Source: Candidatus Venteria ishoeyi (GTDB lineage Bacteria > Pseudomonadota > Gammaproteobacteria > Beggiatoales > Beggiatoaceae). Taken from it: 60,444 nucleotides of DNA. The stretch lies in NCBI RefSeq assembly GCF_030378065.1, contig NZ_JAUCGJ010000027.1:1-60444 (forward strand), given 5' to 3'. A program made the position numbers and the translations under genes. This document shows positions 8,741 through 17,159 of the stretch, one piece after another (within the stretch, counting starts at the first letter, position 1; each line of letters begins with the position of its first letter). The notes beneath the pieces are model-generated. The model had not been told where the DNA came from. It was given only the letters and a program-made list of their open reading frames with translations, and searched no databases.

Positions 8741-9974
8741 AACTTTTTATCAATGGTTTCCTCAGGCACAATTAATTACCTATTGTAGTCAGCACAAAAC
8801 ACCGCTGTATTTGCTTTTAGCGGATATTATCAAGCAACAGATTACTGTGCTGCGTCAAACTTTAGCATCGCCCTGGGATTTGTATTATGCTGTCAAAGCT
8901 AATCCAAACCCTGAGATATTGGCATTAATGGCAAAACAAGGATTGGGTGCAGATGTTGCCTCTGATGGAGAATTAAATGCCGCTTTGGCAGCAGGCATCA
9001 CTGCTAAACGTATCAGCTTCAGCGGCCCCGGTAAAACGGATGCTGAATTACGACTGGCAATGCAGCAAAATATCGGTGCGCTGAATCTGGAGAGCTTGGA
9101 AGAACTGGAACAGGCACTATCGATTGCGACTGAATTTCCGCATCGTTCCCGCCTGGGCCTGCGCATCAATCCCGAAAATAAAGGCATTCGTTCCAGTTTG
9201 AAAATGGCAGGTGCAACCCCTTTTGGCATATCTGAAACTGATGCGCCAGAGGCTTTGCGACGACTGGCAAACAGCCCGCATATCGAATTTGCGGGTTTAC
9301 ACGTACATGCCGGTTCACAGGTATTAGAGGCAGATTCCATTCTGGCAAATATTCAGGCGATATTGGATTTGGCTTTGCGCTTACAACAACAAACCGGCTT
9401 ATCGATTCCCCGCATTAATTGCGGTGGCGGCTTGGGAATACCGTATTTCCCTAATCAGACAAATCTAAACCTGGAAATACTGGCAAGCGGTTTACGGGAC
9501 TTAAAACAAAATCAAGCCTATCAGGATTTGTTTAAAAACACGGAACTCTTATTAGAACCCGGTCGTTTTCTGGTTGCGGAAAGTGGTATTTATGTAACGC
9601 GGGTTTTATATCGTAAAACAGTGGCAGATAAACATTTCGCAATTGTTGATGGTGGTATGCATCATAATTATTTGTTGGCAGGAGGCATGGGACAAATTAT
9701 CCGGCGCAATTTTGAAATGACTATTTTAAGTGCACCGGAAAATTCCGCGCCTAAACCCGCAGATTTTAATCTGGAAGTTGCTGGTTGTCTGTGTACGCCA
9801 CAGGATGTGCTGGCCAGCAGTTTTCCCTGCAACCAGGAAGTTCGGCGAGGTGATTTTATTGTATTTTTTAATTGTGGGGCTTATGGCTTGAGCGCAAGTC
9901 CTACAGGTTTTCTCAGTCATTCCCAGGCTGTAGAAAAAATAATTAACCGAGATGATAATGGCAAAATCTTTTAA
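8730..9974 (+). CDS. PLP-dependent decarboxylase, ornithine/DAP decarboxylase family (exosortase-A-associated type)
   Basis: I chose GTG 8730 because GAGGA lies 8 nt upstream and it gives an 11-nt overlap with the ligase; a TTG at 8715 is also in frame. The 414-residue fold-III enzyme has Lys56 for the Schiff base (YYAVKANPN), GLHVHAGSQ, the glycine loop INCGGGLGIPY, EPGRFLVAESG, a catalytic-type Cys in GCLCTPQDVLA and the C-terminal NCGAYGLSASPTGF. The family removes the alpha-carboxylate of basic amino acids; a relative, BtrK of butirosin synthesis, decarboxylates glutamate while it is bound to a carrier protein. Position between the ligase and the ACP suggests it acts on a free or ACP-bound amino acid. 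The substrate is unknown. Confidence 0.85.
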   Translation: MNAKTFYQWFPQAQLITYCSQHKTPLYLLLADIIKQQITVLRQTLASPWDLYYAVKANPNPEILALMAKQGLGADVASDGELNAALAAGITAKRISFSGPGKTDAELRLAMQQNIGALNLESLEELEQALSIATEFPHRSRLGLRINPENKGIRSSLKMAGATPFGISETDAPEALRRLANSPHIEFAGLHVHAGSQVLEADSILANIQAILDLALRLQQQTGLSIPRINCGGGLGIPYFPNQTNLNLEILASGLRDLKQNQAYQDLFKNTELLLEPGRFLVAESGIYVTRVLYRKTVADKHFAIVDGGMHHNYLLAGGMGQIIRRNFEMTILSAPENSAPKPADFNLEVAGCLCTPQDVLASSFPCNQEVRRGDFIVFFNCGAYGLSASPTGFLSHSQAVEKIINRDDNGKIF

Positions 9975-10563
9975 AATCCAAACTGTCACCGGAACGGAAG
10001 CATTAGCCTATGTTCCCGCTGTTGCGCGCCTACGCGTGGAAATTTTTCATGATTTCCCTTATCTCTATGAGCAAAGCGTGGACTATGAGGAGAAATTCCT
10101 GGGTATTATTTATGCCAATGCGCCAAATTGCCTGTTTGTACTGGTATACGATGGCAAAGAACTGGTTGGTGCTTCCACTGCCCGTCCTTTGGCACATCCC
10201 TTAAAAACCGATGGCGTTGAACAACTTTTTGCTACGCAGGGTTATAATCCGGATGAAGTATTTTATTTCAGTGATTCAGTATTGCGTAAAAATTATCGCG
10301 GACAAGGCTTAGGTGTGCGCTTTTTTGTTGAACGCGAAGCACTCGCCCGCAGCTTTGGTACTTTTAAGCATACTTGTTTTTGCGCGGTACAACGTGCTGA
10401 AAACCACCCACTACGTCCTAAGTCCTATGTTCCACTGGATAATTTTTGGCGTAAACGCGGTTATCATAAAGCTGAAAATTTACAAACACAATTTACCTGG
10501 AAAGATATCGATCAAGCGCAAAGCAGTAAAAAAACGATGCAATTCTGGCTTAAAACACTATAG
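9952..10563 (+). CDS. GNAT family acyltransferase
   Basis: The product has 203 residues. The acetyl-CoA motif A is YRGQGLGVRFF (about 120-130), preceded by FYFSDSVL. The C-terminal block FCAVQRAENHPLRP, LDNFWRKRGY, TWKDID is typical of a GNAT subfamily found near carrier-protein gene sets. ATG 9952 (or 9958) lies inside the end of the decarboxylase gene, so the genes overlap by about 20 nt. It could N-acylate the amine released by the decarboxylase; that is inference from position only. Confidence 0.85.
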   Translation: MIMAKSFKIQTVTGTEALAYVPAVARLRVEIFHDFPYLYEQSVDYEEKFLGIIYANAPNCLFVLVYDGKELVGASTARPLAHPLKTDGVEQLFATQGYNPDEVFYFSDSVLRKNYRGQGLGVRFFVEREALARSFGTFKHTCFCAVQRAENHPLRPKSYVPLDNFWRKRGYHKAENLQTQFTWKDIDQAQSSKKTMQFWLKTL

Positions 10564-10647
10564 TCAAGGCGCATGGTAAAATAAAATTTAACGATTTCCT
10601 TCGCATTAAATAAAATGCATCATTCACCTAATAAACGAGACCAAACC

Positions 10648-10911
10648 ATGTCATTTAATCAAACTGAAATCCAAACTCAGGTTAATCAAATCCTCGCTAG
10701 CTTTATTCAAAAAGCAACCGGCTGGGAAGGTGAGCTAGACCCTGAAATGTCGTTAATTAATGGTGGTTTGATTGATTCACTCAGTCTGGTTAATGTGGTT
10801 GTCGCCCTGCAACAAAACTTTAGTATCGAAATTGGTATTCCCGAAATCACCCTGGAGAACTTTGATACGCTCAATGCAATTTATCAAATGATAGAAAATA
10901 AACTGGCGTAG
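10648..10911 (+). CDS. Acyl carrier protein
   Basis: The product has 87 residues from ATG 10648 (an upstream ATG at 10615 would add 11 unlikely residues). The phosphopantetheine attachment site is Ser44 in GGLIDSLSLVN, followed by the helix II/III pattern (VVVALQQNFSIEIG, TLENFDTLNAIYQMI). It is acidic and the right length for a stand-alone carrier protein. It lies between the GNAT and the MBOAT genes, which is the place of DltC in Dlt operons. It probably carries the aminoacyl group activated by the ligase at 7109. Confidence 0.88.
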   Translation: MSFNQTEIQTQVNQILASFIQKATGWEGELDPEMSLINGGLIDSLSLVNVVVALQQNFSIEIGIPEITLENFDTLNAIYQMIENKLA

Positions 10912-10923
10912 GATGCGCCGTTT

Positions 10924-12357
10924 GTGAATTTTCATTCTTTTGAGTTTGCTGCATTTTTTATTCTGGTCTATATACTCTACTTGCACCTCGGACATCGCGC
11001 TCAAAACCGGATGTTGCTGGTTGCCAGTTATGTATTTTACAGCGCCTGGGATTGGCGTTTTCTTGGGCTGATTTTATTATCCACCATTACTGATTATTTT
11101 TGCTCCCATGCTATCCAAAACAGTGATATAGCACGTATACGAAAAGCATACTTATGGCTCAGCATAATTGTCAATTTATCCATCCTGGGATTTTTTAAAT
11201 ATTTTCATTTTTTTGTTGACAACTTTATTGATTTTTTTGCTTTGTTTGGCTTGCAGCTTCATGCTCCCCTGTGGCAAATTATTTTACCTGTCGGTATTTC
11301 GTTTTATACCTTTCAAACCATCAGTTACACCATTGATGTCTATCGTAAACAGGTAAAACCTGCACCCCAGTTTCTGGATTATGCTTTGTACGTCTCTTTT
11401 TTTCCACAACTGGTTGCAGGCCCCATAGAACGCGGACAACGCCTGCTGCCGCAAATTCTCCAGCCACGAACCATACGACGTGAACAAGTCACAGAGGGCC
11501 TGTTTTTAATTTACTGGGGGTTGTTTAAAAAGATTTTTATCGCTGATAATATTGGTGCGTATTTACAAGCTATCGGCGACCCGGCTGCACCTGGTGTTGA
11601 GAACGGCGGTCTGGTGCTGGTCTATGCTTATGCCTTTTTATTTCAGATTTATTGCGATTTTTCAGCCTATTCTGATATTGCGCGCGGCACAGCAAAACTA
11701 ATGGGCTTTGAGTTGATGATCAACTTCCGCTCCCCCCTGTTTGCACCTAATTTTCAGGAAGTCTGGAATCGCTGGCATATCAGTCTAACAACCTGGATTC
11801 GTGATTATTTGTATTATCCACTGGCGCTGACTCCGATTCGTGGCAAAAACCTGGAGCCGCGTTTAATTGTTATTATCACCTTTTTAATTATGGGCTTATG
11901 GCATGGTGCTTCGTGGAATTTTATACTTTGGGGACTGTATTGTGGTGTGCTATTAGCACTTTATGCAACCTGGTCTGCAAAAACCCGGCGCTTTATGTAT
12001 CAGATTACGGGGCGCAAAGCACAGTTACTGATCTTGCTCTCTATGATGCTCACATTCAATGCCGGTGCTTTTGGTATTTTATTATTTCGGGCAAACTCCT
12101 TTGAACAACTTGGCAGCTGGGTTTACCACTTATTTTTCAATTTCAGCATTAATCTGGAAATGTTGGAATTATTTTTCCGGGTCATATTACACGCACTGCC
12201 ACTCCTGATATTTGATGCTTTAATGTATAAAAAGCAGGATATTCAAGATTTATTTTATTACCCAATCATATTGCGTTATGCTTTTTTTTATCTAACCTTG
12301 TATTTGATGGTCGTGCATGGTGCACAATCCAGTGCATTTATTTATTTTCAGTTCTAA
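10924..12357 (+). CDS. MBOAT family membrane O-acyltransferase (AlgI/DltB-like)
   Basis: The 477-residue polytopic protein starts at GTG 10924, 12 nt after the ACP gene. MBOAT signatures are QLVAGPIERG, FRSPLFAPNFQEVWNRWHISL, TWIRDYLYYPL and MGLWHGASWNFILWGLY, in which His327 is the expected catalytic histidine. Family members move acyl groups from a cytoplasmic donor to an extracytoplasmic polymer (alginate, teichoic acid). Its place between an ACP and an SGNH protein mirrors DltC-DltB-DltD order in function. The acceptor is unknown and is probably an envelope glycan or exopolysaccharide. Confidence 0.9.
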   Translation: MNFHSFEFAAFFILVYILYLHLGHRAQNRMLLVASYVFYSAWDWRFLGLILLSTITDYFCSHAIQNSDIARIRKAYLWLSIIVNLSILGFFKYFHFFVDNFIDFFALFGLQLHAPLWQIILPVGISFYTFQTISYTIDVYRKQVKPAPQFLDYALYVSFFPQLVAGPIERGQRLLPQILQPRTIRREQVTEGLFLIYWGLFKKIFIADNIGAYLQAIGDPAAPGVENGGLVLVYAYAFLFQIYCDFSAYSDIARGTAKLMGFELMINFRSPLFAPNFQEVWNRWHISLTTWIRDYLYYPLALTPIRGKNLEPRLIVIITFLIMGLWHGASWNFILWGLYCGVLLALYATWSAKTRRFMYQITGRKAQLLILLSMMLTFNAGAFGILLFRANSFEQLGSWVYHLFFNFSINLEMLELFFRVILHALPLLIFDALMYKKQDIQDLFYYPIILRYAFFYLTLYLMVVHGAQSSAFIYFQF

Positions 12358-12361
12358 ATCT

Positions 12362-13546
12362 ATGTCCAAATTCCCTTTATCCTCTGAATGCCCACCCTGG
12401 ATACATTTATTTCGCTACTTGCGCCATAAACGTATTTTTATCTTTATTATTCTAGGATTACTGGGCATGGAGTTATTGCTGCAAATGCTGCTGCCACGTA
12501 TTTTAAATGATAACTGGTATCTGCGTATGTACCTGCCCTGGGAAGCAATCAAACAGACTGAACGTTTTCTTGCAGATAAAAGAAGCCTTGAAATTGATGC
12601 CGTACTCGGCTGGAAAAACCGTGCAAATTCATATATAAAATCAGTCCATTATGATCATCTTGGCTCACGTTCAACAGCGAATCTGGACTTAACTCAGCGT
12701 AAAACAAAACGGGTTGTTTTTATTGGTGATTCTCGTATTAATGGTCATTTGGAGGTGGATAACAATCAGACGATTAATGCTTATCTGGAATCCCCTGAAA
12801 TTGAAACTTTTAACTTTGGTTCTGCCATGTATCACCTGGATCAAAGTTATTTAATGATGCAGAAGCGCATTCCAGACTTACGACCAGAAGTGGTGGTAAT
12901 AGGCCTGGGTTCCAAACCAGGTTATCGATTAAGTTGCCATTATTTGCCATTTCATTCACGCGAAGAAACAGTTGATATGCCGTTTATCAAACCACGATTT
13001 TTACTCAAAGATGGGGAACTAAGCGCCCAGATTCCACCTTATCAAAAGCTCTTGGAAAAACTCCCAAATAATCCCTTGCTACCCCGTTACCTCAAACAAT
13101 ATGATCCTTGTTATACACAGTTCAAGCAGTTTAAGCGCTGGGAATCGACACCCCTCTTGGGTTTTATAACAAAACTTAAAATATATTTACAAAAAATGCA
13201 GATATTCACAACAGTGTTTACAAGTGCTTCTTCAAAAACAATGGAAAACCGTGAATTAGTTATTGCATTGCTACGGGGCATTCAACAATTTGCAAGCCAA
13301 CACCAGGTTCAAGTGATATTTTTACTATTCCCCAGAAGCTATGAATACTCTCATCAGGCGCATGATGGACAAACAGATTATGCTCAGACACGTGATATCT
13401 TGCAACAATTGCAGCTTACCTATATTGATGTACAACAATTACTAGGTACACAGTCTGATGCCGTCGATTATTATACTGACTCCGTACATTTTACAGCAAC
13501 TACGAATCATCTGATTGCAAATGCACTTAGTCATCACTTACAGTAA
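12362..13546 (+). CDS. Membrane-anchored SGNH-type protein (DltD/AlgJ-like partner of MBOAT)
   Basis: The 394-residue product starts at ATG 12362, 4 nt after the MBOAT stop; an upstream in-frame ATG (12317) overlaps the MBOAT gene and is less likely. One N-terminal membrane segment (about 24-45, FIFIILGLLGMELLLQML) precedes a periplasmic domain. The catalytic triad pattern of SGNH enzymes is visible: Ser124 in FIGDSRINGH, and Asp373-Ser-Val-His376 in TDSVHFTATTNH. It has the architecture of DltD or AlgJ/AlgX proteins, which complete transfer of the acyl group after the MBOAT step. Overall sequence is not one I recognise beyond these motifs. Confidence 0.75.
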   Translation: MSKFPLSSECPPWIHLFRYLRHKRIFIFIILGLLGMELLLQMLLPRILNDNWYLRMYLPWEAIKQTERFLADKRSLEIDAVLGWKNRANSYIKSVHYDHLGSRSTANLDLTQRKTKRVVFIGDSRINGHLEVDNNQTINAYLESPEIETFNFGSAMYHLDQSYLMMQKRIPDLRPEVVVIGLGSKPGYRLSCHYLPFHSREETVDMPFIKPRFLLKDGELSAQIPPYQKLLEKLPNNPLLPRYLKQYDPCYTQFKQFKRWESTPLLGFITKLKIYLQKMQIFTTVFTSASSKTMENRELVIALLRGIQQFASQHQVQVIFLLFPRSYEYSHQAHDGQTDYAQTRDILQQLQLTYIDVQQLLGTQSDAVDYYTDSVHFTATTNHLIANALSHHLQ

Positions 13547-13592
13547 ATAGATACCAATGCCAGGCCCTCGGTAAAAAGGATCAATATCGGCA

Positions 13593-15779
13593 ATGACAAC
13601 ACAGACCAGATATTCAGTAAACGATATAACAAACCTATTATCCTTGCTACCCTCATCAGAGGGCATATTATTACAACAGGGCTGGGAACTGGCACAATCG
13701 GTTTACTCAAGTACACAATTGCAAACCCGCCTGCAAGCCTTGCATTTGCTCCAGGAATTACAAACGGATACCCCCACCCTTATTGCCAGCTTATTATTTC
13801 AGGCTGTCGATAGCGAACAATGCAAGCAGTCTCAAATCAAACAATATGCCAATAATGAAAGCCTCCAGTTAATTAATGCATTAGCAAAACTAAAACGCAT
13901 TGACAGTTTGCATGATGCCGTGCGCACGGAAAATGAAAAAATCCATGCCCAGCAACTGGAAAACCTGCGGCGTTTAATGATTACGCTGACCGAAGATTTG
14001 CGGGTATTGTTGATTTTATTGGCAGAGCGTTTGATACAAATGCGTACATTGCGGGAACTGCCACAGGCTCAGCAACAACAACTGGCGCAAGAAACCCTGG
14101 ACTTGTTTTCACCACTGGCAAATCGTTTAGGTATTGGACGGATTAAATGGGAACTGGAAGATTTGGCGCTACGTGCCTTAAAACCCACTGATTATCTGCA
14201 AATTGCCAATGCTCTGAATAGTCGCAGACAGGAGCGGGAACATTATTTACAAGATATTATGGCGCGCCTGCAAACGCTGCTCAGCAAAGCCAATACCCAG
14301 GCAGAAATTAATGGACGCCCCAAACATATTTACAGTATCTGGAAAAAAATGCAGCGCAAGCAAGTGGCTTTTTCCGAAATATTTGATGCTTTAGCAGTGC
14401 GCGTATTGGTTGATAGCGTTGCTGATTGTTATACCGTATTAGGCTTGGTTCACAGTTTATGGACACCGATTGCCAGTGAGTTTGATGATTATATCGCTGC
14501 GCCGAAAAGCAATGGTTACCGCTCCCTGCACACTGCGGTTATTGGCAACGAAGGCAAACAGTTTGAAGTACAGATTCGCACCCACGAAATGCATCAAATG
14601 TCAGAACTGGGGGTGGCCTCCCATTGGCGTTATAAAGAAGGCGGCAAACAAGATACTGCATTTGAGCAAAAAATCGCCAATTTACGCCAGTTTCTGGAAA
14701 GTGGCGGCAAAGCTGAACAAAACGATGCTGAAGATGAGCCGGATCAGGCGCGTATTTATGTGCTGACCCCGGAAGGTCATGTCGTGGAACTACCCGCAGG
14801 CGCAACCCCGCTGGATTTTGCCTACGCCATACACACCGGCCTGGGGCATCGTTGTCGCGGGGCCAAGGTGAATGACCGCATCGTGCCACTCAGCCAGTCC
14901 TTACACAACAGTGATAAGGTTGAAGTTCTCGCAGATCGCCAGGAACATCCGCGCCGCGAATGGCTCAACCCTCATAACAACTATCTGAAAACCAGTCGCG
15001 CCCGCGCCAAGGTGCGCCACTGGCTGAATCAGCAAAGCAGTGAGCAGCACGCGCAAGAAGGTCGCACCCTACTGGATCATGAACTGCGACGCTTGAACCT
15101 TAAAGACATCCCGCTGGACGATCTGGTCAAGCGCTATCACTGCAATGACCAGGCCCATTTGTTTGCCCGCATTGGGCGTGGCGATGTGCGCATGGGACAA
15201 ATAGCCAATATCCTGCAACAATATATTTTGCCAGCCGACAAAGCCACAGGCAGTCAAACGTCTGAATCTGGTGAACGCACGTCCGCCCCGGAATCAGCAC
15301 AAGCACCGACAAGTCATCCTGGCATTTCCAGTCAGGGCGTTGATGGCTTGCTTACCCACACTGCGAAATGCTGCCACCCCCTGCCAGGTGATGAGGTTAT
15401 TGGTTATATCACCCGTGAGCGGGGCATTGCAGTCCATCGCCGTGATTGCAGTAATGCACAAAAATGGCAGGAACAGGGGCATGAGCGCCTTATTGAAGTA
15501 GACTGGGGAGCAAGCAGCAAACATCGTTATAAAGTGAGCATCTTTATCCGCGCTTATGATCGCGACCGCCTGCTTAAAGATGTCAGCGACACGCTTACCG
15601 CCCTGCATATCAGCGTCAATGCCATCCAATCAAGCATTGATAAACACAGTCATATTGCCCATATGCAGATAAGCATTAAAATCCATGATATTGAACAACT
15701 CAGCCAGGTATTACAACATCTGGAAGAATTACCCAATGTGATAGAGGCCACGCGTTCAGAAACAGGAAAGCATTCATAA
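13593..15779 (+). CDS. relA: (p)ppGpp synthetase I, RelA
   Basis: The 728-residue product has the long-RSH layout. The N-terminal HD region has lost its hydrolase residues (LIASLLFQAVDS where HDxxED is expected). The synthetase domain carries EFDD at 296-299, the acidic ExDD form typical of monofunctional RelA, and NGYRSLHTAVIG, QIRTHEMHQMSELG. A TGS domain starts near 386 (ARIYVLTPEGHVVELPAGAT), then a Cys/His-containing segment (TAKCCHPLPGDEVIGY) and a C-terminal ACT domain (about 643-725). It makes pppGpp on stalled ribosomes when amino acids are scarce. It is 46 bp after the SGNH gene. Confidence 0.92.
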   Translation: MTTQTRYSVNDITNLLSLLPSSEGILLQQGWELAQSVYSSTQLQTRLQALHLLQELQTDTPTLIASLLFQAVDSEQCKQSQIKQYANNESLQLINALAKLKRIDSLHDAVRTENEKIHAQQLENLRRLMITLTEDLRVLLILLAERLIQMRTLRELPQAQQQQLAQETLDLFSPLANRLGIGRIKWELEDLALRALKPTDYLQIANALNSRRQEREHYLQDIMARLQTLLSKANTQAEINGRPKHIYSIWKKMQRKQVAFSEIFDALAVRVLVDSVADCYTVLGLVHSLWTPIASEFDDYIAAPKSNGYRSLHTAVIGNEGKQFEVQIRTHEMHQMSELGVASHWRYKEGGKQDTAFEQKIANLRQFLESGGKAEQNDAEDEPDQARIYVLTPEGHVVELPAGATPLDFAYAIHTGLGHRCRGAKVNDRIVPLSQSLHNSDKVEVLADRQEHPRREWLNPHNNYLKTSRARAKVRHWLNQQSSEQHAQEGRTLLDHELRRLNLKDIPLDDLVKRYHCNDQAHLFARIGRGDVRMGQIANILQQYILPADKATGSQTSESGERTSAPESAQAPTSHPGISSQGVDGLLTHTAKCCHPLPGDEVIGYITRERGIAVHRRDCSNAQKWQEQGHERLIEVDWGASSKHRYKVSIFIRAYDRDRLLKDVSDTLTALHISVNAIQSSIDKHSHIAHMQISIKIHDIEQLSQVLQHLEELPNVIEATRSETGKHS

Positions 15780-15802
15780 AAATCAGCGTGAAGTAACAGT
15801 AG

Positions 15803-15840
15803 TTTTTTCACATTTCAAATCTTCAAAACCTGTGAAAAAG
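15803..15840. terminator. Weak convergent hairpin after relA
   Basis: TTTTTTCACA and TGTGAAAAAG pair over 9 bp with an 18-nt loop between relA (plus) and the membrane coiled-coil gene (minus). It is A/T-flanked on both sides and could end both transcripts, but the loop is long. Confidence 0.4.
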
Positions 15841-15868
15841 AAGCTTTTGCATAATATCAGTTAAAATT

Positions 15869-16624
15869 TTATGGACTGGTTTTTATCATTTTAATAAATG
15901 CCCGCATACCCGAGAGAAACTCCTGATCACTACTGAGTTTTTCTACTGCATGGCTAAACTCATCACACACCTTATCCGTTTTTTCTTCGTAATTGCGGTT
16001 TTGTTTTTTCATCAAGGTATGTAAATGATCTAAATCCGCCTGCACGTCAAGAAAGGCCTGCTGGTTTTTTTCCTCAGTTTTTTTATCCTGTTTTTCCATC
16101 GCTTCAAGCTGTTTTTCCAGTTTTTTAATGCGCCCTGCAAAATCAAGCGCATCTTCGCGCGGCACCTTACAACGCCTGCGCAATGCGGCAAAACGTGCTT
16201 TTTGATGCTGATAAAATGCCAGCAGCGGCCTGAAGCCGGTGGATAACAGAAAAAATCCGGCAAAATAATAACCAATCTGGGCACCGGAGAAATAGGTCAG
16301 CAAGGTAATAACCAGGGCAGATAGTAAATGTAAGCCTATGCACACCCATAGCAAGCGTTTGGCTATGGCCTGGGTATATTGATGGTCTGCGGCAGGCACT
16401 TCAATGCCACGACGCAGGCTTTCTTTTTGTTCCGCAAGCAGATTACGGGCTTCAAAATACAAATCCCAGGGCAGTTTCAACACCGTAACCAAGCCGACCA
16501 GCCCGATAAAAGCCATGCCTACCGTGAGCAGTTGACTGCCGCTAAACCAATCCAGATAGAGTGAGAACATCAGCATCGCAATCAGAAAAATCAGTAAAAA
16601 TACACTGGCAACATGGCTTCTCAT
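15869..16624 (-). CDS. Membrane protein with C-terminal coiled coil, unknown function
   Basis: The product has 251 residues with four predicted membrane segments in the first half (about 6-26, 31-50, 91-113, 118-138) and a Lys/Glu/Gln-rich coiled coil from about 170 to 220 (KKLEKQLEAMEKQDKKTEEKN). No family was recognised. Its ATG overlaps the TGA of a histidine-kinase-like fragment (ATGA), so it was once the second gene of a sensor-kinase operon and may have a signalling or envelope role. Confidence 0.7.
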   Translation of the reverse strand: MRSHVASVFLLIFLIAMLMFSLYLDWFSGSQLLTVGMAFIGLVGLVTVLKLPWDLYFEARNLLAEQKESLRRGIEVPAADHQYTQAIAKRLLWVCIGLHLLSALVITLLTYFSGAQIGYYFAGFFLLSTGFRPLLAFYQHQKARFAALRRRCKVPREDALDFAGRIKKLEKQLEAMEKQDKKTEEKNQQAFLDVQADLDHLHTLMKKQNRNYEEKTDKVCDEFSHAVEKLSSDQEFLSGMRAFIKMIKTSP

Positions 16625-16740
16625 TGTGCTTGCTCCTGTAATAATGGCAGACTGAGTATAAAGCGACAGCCTTTTCCAGCTTTGCTATCCACTTTAATTG
16701 TGCCAATTTTCATTGTATCAGGCTTAAAAAAATTTATCAT
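16621..16740 (-). pseudogene. Remnant of a histidine kinase C-terminus
   Basis: Reading from ATG 16740, a 39-codon frame encodes MKIGTIKVDSKAGKGCRF followed by ILSLPLLQ, which is the last strand pair of a HATPase domain (GxIxVxSxxGxGxxFxxxLP). The catalytic domain is absent: an in-frame TAA precedes the ATG and no kinase sequence lies upstream. The TGA overlaps the next gene's ATG, as in an intact translationally coupled pair. The body of the kinase gene seems to have been deleted. Confidence 0.7.
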
Positions 16741-16927
16741 TTAGCGACCTTGTTGCGTAAAGCATAACGCAAAAATATCGTGCTTGGCGAGAAACATTGA
16801 AGTATTAGTATATCGTAATATTCTAAATATACTATAATACTATTAAGTAAAGCGGTATATGAGGGATAAAGTTTACCCAGAATATATTGCTATGAATGTA
16901 TGAATAACTTACTATCAGGAGATAGTC

Positions 16928-17035
16928 ATGATTGATCTATTGATGGTTTCTGCCGCTTTAGCACTTCTTGTTATTGTTATCAGTGTGCCATTGGCTGTAT
17001 TTTTGGGCTTATCACACCATACACCCCAGCATTAA
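16928..17035 (+). CDS. Small single-pass membrane protein (35 residues)
   Basis: ATG 16928 is preceded by an excellent ribosome site (AGGAG, then 6 nt). The product begins MIDLLMVSAALALLVIVI and ends in a His-containing tail (LSHHTPQH). It has one hydrophobic helix of about 22 residues. A hairpin follows at 17075-17103. The strong ribosome site and clean membrane helix argue for a real gene; function is unknown. Small subunits of respiratory complexes have this form, but I cannot match it to one. Confidence 0.6.
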   Translation: MIDLLMVSAALALLVIVISVPLAVFLGLSHHTPQH

Positions 17036-17074
17036 TAATGCCTGTGATAAACCAATAATCTTCATCATTTTGTT

Positions 17075-17103
17075 GCGGATCTGGTTTTTTATTCCAGATC
17101 CGC
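17075..17103. terminator. Hairpin after the small membrane protein
   Basis: GCGGATCTGG and CCAGATCCGC form a perfect 10-bp stem with a 9-nt T-rich loop. No T-run follows, so it may be a transcript-stabilising or Rho-assisted end, or a repeat. Confidence 0.5.
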
Positions 17104-17159
17104 TATAAGGGCATGAGCATATTTATGAAATATCCGGCTTAAGGCAACAAGACAGGTTT

